DNA of 64,000 bases from Rhodospirillales bacterium (GTDB lineage: Bacteria; Pseudomonadota; Alphaproteobacteria; Rhodospirillales; WMHbin7): contig JACRPC010000018.1 of NCBI GenBank assembly GCA_016214125.1, forward strand, positions 62,001-126,000. The letters are read 5' to 3'. Positions 59,361-64,000 of the stretch are shown here, in pieces. How positions within the stretch are numbered: the stretch's first letter is position 1; every line of letters starts with the position of its first letter. Under the pieces are notes generated by a model that did no database searches, was not told the DNA's origin, and saw only the letters and a list, made by a program, of their open reading frames with translations. The position numbers were made by a program, and so were the translations under genes.

Positions 59361-59437
59361 CCGACCATGGGTCGCGCGCCGATCGGTTCCGGCGCCCCAC
59401 CCCGATCACGTCGCATCTTACCATACGGGACCGCCTG

Positions 59438-60148
59438 ATGTTCAAGAGTCTTCGAGAGGATATCGAATCGATTCAAAGGCGCGATCCGGCCGCTCGCTCG
59501 ACGCTGGAGGTTCTGCTCTGCTATCCCGGGCTGCACGCCCTGTTCTGGTATCGCATCGCCCATGCCCTATGGCAAAGCGGCTTCGTGGTCCTGGCCCGGT
59601 TCGTCTCCCATGTTGCCCGGTTGGTGACGGGGATCGAGATTCATCCCGGTGCCACCATCGGCCGGCGCCTGTTCATCGACCACGGCATGGGGGTGGTGAT
59701 CGGCGAGACCGCCGTCATCGGCGATGATGTTACGCTTTATCAAGGGGTTACTCTGGGCGGCACGGCGCTTCACAAAGGCAAGCGGCACCCCACCTTGGAA
59801 GACGGGGTGGTGGTCGGCTCGGGCGCCATGATTCTGGGACCCCACACCATCGGCCAGGGGGCGCGCATCGGCGCCAACGCGGTGGTGATCGGCGAGGTGC
59901 CCAAGGGCGTCACCATGGTGGGCATTCCGGCCCGCATCGTCATGCGCCGGCCCAAGGAAGGCGAAAAGGATTTCGTGGCCTACGGCCTGCCCGACGAGGA
60001 AATGCCCGACCCCCTGGCTCGAGCGGTCGAGGCTCTTCAGCGCCAGTTGGCCGACACGGCCAAGCGAATCGACGAGTTGGAAGGGAAGGCGGACCGCGCG
60101 GACGCGGCCGCCCCCTACGAGGATCGCGCCCGCGCCGGGCGCGGCTAA
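59438..60148 (+). CDS. cysE: serine O-acetyltransferase
   Basis: Makes O-acetylserine, the precursor of cysteine. The 236-residue protein has a short helical N-terminus and a left-handed beta-helix of hexapeptide repeats ([40 protein letters not shown]). It ends in a charged, heptad-like tail. It heads the isc operon, which makes sense because cysteine supplies sulfur for Fe-S cluster assembly. The ATG at 59438 is used; the longer frame has no support. Confidence 0.94.
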   Translation: MFKSLREDIESIQRRDPAARSTLEVLLCYPGLHALFWYRIAHALWQSGFVVLARFVSHVARLVTGIEIHPGATIGRRLFIDHGMGVVIGETAVIGDDVTLYQGVTLGGTALHKGKRHPTLEDGVVVGSGAMILGPHTIGQGARIGANAVVIGEVPKGVTMVGIPARIVMRRPKEGEKDFVAYGLPDEEMPDPLARAVEALQRQLADTAKRIDELEGKADRADAAAPYEDRARAGRG

Positions 60149-60191
60149 CGGCGGACGGACGACTCCGTCCACGACGACAAGGAGACAGTCC

Positions 60192-60665
60192 ATGAGACTG
60201 AGCACCAAGGGACGCTACGCGGTGATGGCGATGGCCGATCTGGCCACCAACGGACATGGACGGCCGGTGGCCTTGGCCGACATCGCCGAACGCCAGGAGA
60301 TCTCGCTGTCCTATCTCGAGCAGCTCTTCGGCAAATTGCGCAAGGGCGGCATCGTCAAGAGCGTGCGCGGCCCCGGCGGCGGCTATCTTCTGGCCCGCCC
60401 GCCGGCTCAGACCCGCGTCTCCGACATCGTGCTCTCGGTCGACGAGCCCCTGCAGACCACCCGCTGCACGCCCGGCACTCCGGCCGGCTGCCACAACAAC
60501 AAGGGCCGTTGCCTGACCCACGATCTGTGGGAGGAGCTGGGCAACCAGATCTATCTCTATCTCAGCTCGGTGACGCTGGAAGACATCTGCGAGCGCCGCA
60601 TTCTGGGCACGTCGGGCCTCTTCCCCGGCGAAGGCGCCCAGCCCGGCGTCGCCGCCGCCGAGTAA
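60192..60665 (+). CDS. iscR: Rrf2-family Fe-S regulator IscR
   Basis: A 157-residue regulator that senses Fe-S supply by binding a [2Fe-2S] cluster. The winged helix (MRLSTKGRYAVMAMADLA, ISLSYLEQLFGKLRKGGIV, SVRGPGGGYLLAR) and the three cluster cysteines (TTRCTPGTPAGCHNNKGRCLTH) are present. It usually represses its own isc operon when clusters are plentiful. It follows cysE by 43 bases. Confidence 0.94.
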   Translation: MRLSTKGRYAVMAMADLATNGHGRPVALADIAERQEISLSYLEQLFGKLRKGGIVKSVRGPGGGYLLARPPAQTRVSDIVLSVDEPLQTTRCTPGTPAGCHNNKGRCLTHDLWEELGNQIYLYLSSVTLEDICERRILGTSGLFPGEGAQPGVAAAE

Positions 60666-60686
60666 CCGAAACGATCGGAGCCGATC

Positions 60687-61823
60687 ATGACCGCCGTCTA
60701 TCTCGACCATAACGCCACCACGCCGGTTCGGCCCGAGGCCGTCCGCGCGGTGGCGGACGCTTTGGCCGAGACCGGCAATCCTTCGGCCACCCACGCCTAT
60801 GGCCGGCGCGCCCGCGCCCGGCTCGAGACGGCGCGCGAGGCGGTGGCCGAGCTGGTGGGCGCCCAGCCCAACCAGGTCGCGTTCACCGCCGGCGGCACCG
60901 AAGCCAACGCCCTGGCCCTGCTGGGCAGCGGGCGAGCCCGCCTGCTGGTGTCGGCGGTCGAGCATGAATCGGTCTTGAAGGCCCGCCCCGATGCCGAGAT
61001 CGTGCCGGTCGATGGCGACGGCGTGATCGATCTCGACGCCCTCAAGCGGATGCTGGCCACCGATCGGCGCCCCGCCCAAATCGCCCTCATGCTCGCCAAC
61101 AACATCACCGGGGTGATCCAGCCGCTGGCCGAGGCGGCCCATATCGCCAAGCAGGCGGGCGCGCTTCTGCATTGCGACGCCATCCAGGCGGCGGGCAAGA
61201 TCGCCCTCGACCTCAAGGCGCTGGGCGCCGATACGCTGGCGCTTTCGGCCCACAAGCTGGGCGGACCTCAGGGCGCCGGGGCGCTTATCGTCGCCGAAGG
61301 CGTTGCGCTCGCACCCCAGATCCGGGGCGGCGGCCAGGAAAGCAACTTGCGTTCCGGCACCGAGCCGGTGCCCGCCCTGGCCGGCTTCGGCGCCGCCGCC
61401 AAGGCGGCGCGCCAAGGGCTTGCCCGTTTTGCCGAAATCGAACCCCTGCGCGACCGTATGGAAGCCGATATCCAAGCGCTTTCGCCCCAAACGGTGATCT
61501 TCGCCCAATCCCGCCCCCGTCTGCCCAACACCAGCGCCATCGCCCTTAAGGGCGAGAGGAACGACCAACTGGCCATGCGGCTCGATCTGGCCGGCGTGAT
61601 GGTGAGCGCCGGCGCCGCCTGCGCCGCCGGCAAGATCGCCAAGGGCCATGTTCTGGCCGCCATGGGGGTCGAACCCGAGCTGGCTCAGGGCTCGCTCCGC
61701 CTCACTCTTGGCTGGACCACCACCTTGGCGGAAATAGAGTTTTTCCGAAACGCCTGGGCCGATCTGATTTCCGGGCTTGCAAATCGGCATTCGAGTACCA
61801 AAATAGACGCCGACGCCGCCTGA
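60687..61823 (+). CDS. cysteine desulfurase, second NifS/IscS-type copy
   Basis: A 378-residue PLP enzyme of the class V aminotransferase fold. [15 protein letters not shown] at the start, the PLP-lysine in [13 protein letters not shown], and the catalytic cysteine in [10 protein letters not shown] are visible. It is more diverged than the following iscS and has a shorter active-site loop. Such pairs at the head of isc/suf operons are common in alphaproteobacteria. It could also serve as a selenium source enzyme, but nothing in the sequence shows this. Confidence 0.92.
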   Translation: MTAVYLDHNATTPVRPEAVRAVADALAETGNPSATHAYGRRARARLETAREAVAELVGAQPNQVAFTAGGTEANALALLGSGRARLLVSAVEHESVLKARPDAEIVPVDGDGVIDLDALKRMLATDRRPAQIALMLANNITGVIQPLAEAAHIAKQAGALLHCDAIQAAGKIALDLKALGADTLALSAHKLGGPQGAGALIVAEGVALAPQIRGGGQESNLRSGTEPVPALAGFGAAAKAARQGLARFAEIEPLRDRMEADIQALSPQTVIFAQSRPRLPNTSAIALKGERNDQLAMRLDLAGVMVSAGAACAAGKIAKGHVLAAMGVEPELAQGSLRLTLGWTTTLAEIEFFRNAWADLISGLANRHSSTKIDADAA

Positions 61824-61831
61824 GGAGGGGT

Positions 61832-63085
61832 ATGCCGATGCCGTCACCAGCCAAAAAGCCTGCCAGCAACGAAATCAAGCGGCCGATCTATTTGGATTAT
61901 CAGGCGACCACGCCCTGCGATCCGCGCGTCGTCGAGGCTATGCTGCCCTACTTCACCGAGAAATTCGGCAACCCCCATTCGCGCAGCCATTTCTATGGCT
62001 GGGAGGCCGAGGAGGCGACCGAGAACGCCCGCGAGCAGATCGCCCATCTGATCGGCGCCGACGCCAAGGATGTGATCTTCACCTCGGGCGCCACCGAATC
62101 GAACAATCTGGCGCTGAAGGGCGTTGCCTCCTTCTACAAGGACCGCAAGGACCACGTCATCACCCTGGCCACCGAGCACAAATGCGTGCTCGACACCTGC
62201 CGCCATCTGGAGATGGAGGGCTTCCGCGTCACCTATCTGCCGGTCGGCAAGAACGGGCTGGTCGATCTCGACACCCTCAAGGCGGCGATCGACGACAAGA
62301 CGGTGCTGGTCTCGATCATGGCCGTGCATAACGAGATCGGCGTCATCCAACCCCTGGCCGAGATCGGCAAGCTCTGCCGCGCCAAGGGCGTCTTCTTCCA
62401 CACCGACGCCGCCCAGGCGACCGGCAAGATCCCGCTCGATGTCGAGGCGATGAACATCGACCTATTGAGCATTTCCGGCCACAAGGTCTACGGCCCCAAG
62501 GGCATCGGCGCCCTTTATGTGCGCAAGAAGCCGCGGGTGCGCGTCAATCCGCTCATCAATGGCGGCGGCCAGGAGCGCGGCATGCGCTCGGGCACCTTGC
62601 CCACACCGCTCTGCGTCGGGCTGGGCGAGGCCTGCGCCATCGCCGCCAAAGAAATGCCCGCCGAGGCCAAGCGCATCTTGGCCTTGCGCAACAAGTTCCT
62701 GAAATCGGTGACCGGGCGCCTGCCCGAGGTCTATCTGAACGGCGATCTCGATCAGCGGGTGCCCGGCAATCTCAACCTCTCTTTCGCCTATGTCGAGGGC
62801 GAGGGGTTGATGATGGGCATCAAGGAGGTGGCGGTGTCGTCGGGTTCGGCCTGCACCTCGGCCTCGCTGGAACCGTCCTATGTGCTGCGCGCCCTGGGCG
62901 TCGGCGACGAGCTGGCGCACACCTCGCTGCGCATCGGCTTCGGCCGCCAGACCACCGAGGCCGAAGTCAATTTCGCCGCCGATCTTCTGGTCGAGCGGGT
63001 TTCGAAGCTGCGCGAAATGAGCCCGCTTTGGGAAATGGCGCAGCAGGGGATCGATATCAAATCCGTCCAGTGGGCGGAACACTGA
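61832..63085 (+). CDS. iscS: cysteine desulfurase IscS
   Basis: The main sulfur donor for Fe-S clusters, 417 residues. Motifs are [27 protein letters not shown], the PLP-lysine in [16 protein letters not shown], and the catalytic cysteine in [21 protein letters not shown] (split as [13 protein letters not shown] and SYVLRALG). It ends SVQWAEH, the typical IscS tail that contacts IscU. GAGGAGGGG precedes the ATG at 61832. It is followed 18 bases later by iscU. Confidence 0.95.
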   Translation: MPMPSPAKKPASNEIKRPIYLDYQATTPCDPRVVEAMLPYFTEKFGNPHSRSHFYGWEAEEATENAREQIAHLIGADAKDVIFTSGATESNNLALKGVASFYKDRKDHVITLATEHKCVLDTCRHLEMEGFRVTYLPVGKNGLVDLDTLKAAIDDKTVLVSIMAVHNEIGVIQPLAEIGKLCRAKGVFFHTDAAQATGKIPLDVEAMNIDLLSISGHKVYGPKGIGALYVRKKPRVRVNPLINGGGQERGMRSGTLPTPLCVGLGEACAIAAKEMPAEAKRILALRNKFLKSVTGRLPEVYLNGDLDQRVPGNLNLSFAYVEGEGLMMGIKEVAVSSGSACTSASLEPSYVLRALGVGDELAHTSLRIGFGRQTTEAEVNFAADLLVERVSKLREMSPLWEMAQQGIDIKSVQWAEH

Positions 63086-63103
63086 GCGTTCGAGGAGAGT
63101 GTC

Positions 63104-63538
63104 ATGGCCTATAGCGACAAAGTCGTCGATCACTTCGAGAACCCGCGCAATGTCGGCTCGCTCGACAAGGGCGAGGCCTCGGTCGGCACCGGCCTGGTCG
63201 GCGCGCCCGCCTGCGGCGACGTCATGCGCCTGCAGATCAAGGTAAGCCCAGAGGGCATCATCGAGGACGCCAAGTTCAAGACTTTCGGCTGCGGCTCGGC
63301 GATTGCGTCCAGCTCGCTGGTCACCGAATGGGTCAAGGGCAAGACCCTGGATCAGGCCGAGACCATCAAGAACACCGACATCGCCCAGCACCTGGCGCTG
63401 CCGCCGGTCAAAATCCATTGTTCGGTGCTGGCCGAGGATGCTATCAAGGCCGCCGTCGCCGACTACCGCGCCAAGCATGGCGACCCGACCATCGCCCCGG
63501 CGGACAAGGCCGCCGCCAGCCAAGGATCGAAGCCGTGA
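63104..63538 (+). CDS. iscU: Fe-S cluster scaffold IscU
   Basis: The 144-residue scaffold on which new [2Fe-2S] clusters are built. The start MAYSDKVVDHFENPRNVGSL, the cluster cysteines in GAPACGDVM, FGCGSAIASSS and KIHCSVLAEDA, and the HscA-recognition motif (LPPVK) are all present. A C-terminal extension (about 15 residues beyond the usual end) is rich in Ala, Lys and Gln. It overlaps iscA by GTGA. Confidence 0.95.
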   Translation: MAYSDKVVDHFENPRNVGSLDKGEASVGTGLVGAPACGDVMRLQIKVSPEGIIEDAKFKTFGCGSAIASSSLVTEWVKGKTLDQAETIKNTDIAQHLALPPVKIHCSVLAEDAIKAAVADYRAKHGDPTIAPADKAAASQGSKP

Positions 63539-63873
63539 ACGCCGTCGCGCCCATCTCGATCACCGACGCCGCCGCCGAACGGGTCAAGGCCCTGTTGGCC
63601 AAGCGCGGCAAGCCCTCGGTCGGCATCCGCATCGGCGTGCGCTCGAAGGGCTGCTCGGGCATGTCCTACACTGTCGAATACGCCGACGAGCGCACCCCTT
63701 TCGACGAGATCGTCGAGGAGAAGGGCGTCACCATCCTGATCGATCCCAAGGCGACCATGTTCGTTCTGGGCACCGAGATGGATTTCGTCGAGGACAAGAT
63801 GAAAAGCGGCTTCGTTTTCCGTAATCCGAACGAGAAGGGCCGCTGCGGCTGCGGGGAATCCTTCCACGTTTGA
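63535..63873 (+). CDS. iscA: A-type Fe-S carrier IscA
   Basis: A 112-residue A-type carrier that passes clusters to apo-proteins. The three cysteines lie in SKGCSGMSY and in GRCGCGESFHV at the C-terminus. I start it at GTG 63535, overlapping the iscU stop; upstream reading lies inside iscU. It lies between iscU and hscB, as in the canonical isc operon. Confidence 0.95.
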   Translation: MNAVAPISITDAAAERVKALLAKRGKPSVGIRIGVRSKGCSGMSYTVEYADERTPFDEIVEEKGVTILIDPKATMFVLGTEMDFVEDKMKSGFVFRNPNEKGRCGCGESFHV

Positions 63874-63895
63874 CGCGGGCGGCAAAACGCGTCCG

Positions 63896-64000
63896 ATGAA
63901 CATCCAGGCGCAACCCGAGGGACTTGAGAGCTGCGTCGTCGCTTGCTGGTCGTGCAAGGGGCCGGCCAGCCCGCGCGCCCTGTTCTGCTCGGTCTGCAAC
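63896..64000 (+). CDS. hscB: Fe-S co-chaperone HscB, N-terminal part
   Basis: Only the first 35 residues are inside the window. After MNIQAQPEGLES comes CVVACWSCKGP, then ALFCSVCN: the CxxC pairs of the N-terminal zinc domain found in alphaproteobacterial and mitochondrial HscB. The J-domain that follows would stimulate the HscA chaperone. The position directly after iscA supports the call. Confidence 0.88.
   Translation, partial: MNIQAQPEGLESCVVACWSCKGPASPRALFCSVCN

Noticed and set aside
1-64000. CRISPR array, tRNA or rRNA genes, prophage
   Set aside because: I saw no regularly spaced direct repeats, no cloverleaf-like conserved tRNA boxes and no phage structural genes. A covariance-model scan would be needed to exclude an unusual small RNA.

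Overview
The window is GC-rich, densely packed DNA with frequent ATGA/GTGA stop-start overlaps. Gene content points to an alphaproteobacterium, most likely of Rhodospirillales type: an UPF0262 gene beside hisD/hisG, an HscB that begins with a zinc motif, an isc operon led by cysE-iscR, an HNH gene of alphaproteobacterial type, and bacteriohemerythrins. The genus is not determined. I found no tRNA, rRNA, CRISPR array or intact insertion sequence.

Region 1 (1-22958) looks like a molybdenum-hydroxylase locus with its transport and maturation genes. A minus-strand run xdhC-marR-dctP-dctQ-dctM (TRAP importer) diverges from a plus-strand run encoding a five-gene branched-chain/aromatic-type ABC importer and selD. 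After an unrelated block (bacteriohemerythrin; a GntR-MFS-glycerate kinase-pyruvate kinase operon; an EamA exporter; a degenerate receiver protein) comes a six-gene operon. It encodes a 4-hydroxybenzoyl-CoA-reductase-type hydroxylase (FAD/4Fe-4S, 2Fe-2S and Mo subunits), a MocA-like nucleotidyltransferase, YqeB and YqeC. YqeB, YqeC and SelD are markers of selenium-dependent molybdenum hydroxylases. The locus is therefore best read as a selenium-dependent hydroxylase of the HBCR subclass, served by two uptake systems. The substrate is unknown.

Region 2 (22955-37062) holds a 7TM sensor kinase and response regulator, a CHAP-domain protein, DNA polymerase I, a zinc-finger protein, then an operon of two small cupins and a two-domain Cdc48/VCP-like AAA ATPase divergent from an IclR regulator. 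The second ATPase domain of the Cdc48-like protein carries a natural Glu-to-Gln change in Walker B. Housekeeping genes follow (YqaA, DsbB, HNH, GluQ-RS), and two tandem paralogous small proteins of unknown function.

Region 3 (37093-47131) reads as a nitric-oxide or low-oxygen respiratory island, all on the minus strand. It contains a CuA-containing heme-copper enzyme whose active-site tyrosine is replaced by glutamine, a 50-residue membrane subunit, a SCO protein, a cytochrome b-ferredoxin-MvhD fusion, two Crp/Fnr regulators, a DUF2249 protein, an NnrS/heme-copper-like membrane protein and a hemerythrin. FNR/DNR-type boxes lie in front of several of these genes.

Region 4 (47371-64000) holds a ChbG-type deacetylase, a GNAT acetyltransferase, an MFS operon with a 42-residue membrane protein, a chemoreceptor paired with a phosphate-type binding protein, a MITE-like inverted-repeat element in a gene-free stretch, a tyrosine phosphatase, UPF0262-hisD-hisG, a HigBA toxin-antitoxin pair, a small duplication scar around a methyltransferase gene, and the cysE-iscR-desulfurase-iscS-iscU-iscA-hscB iron-sulfur operon, which runs off the right edge.
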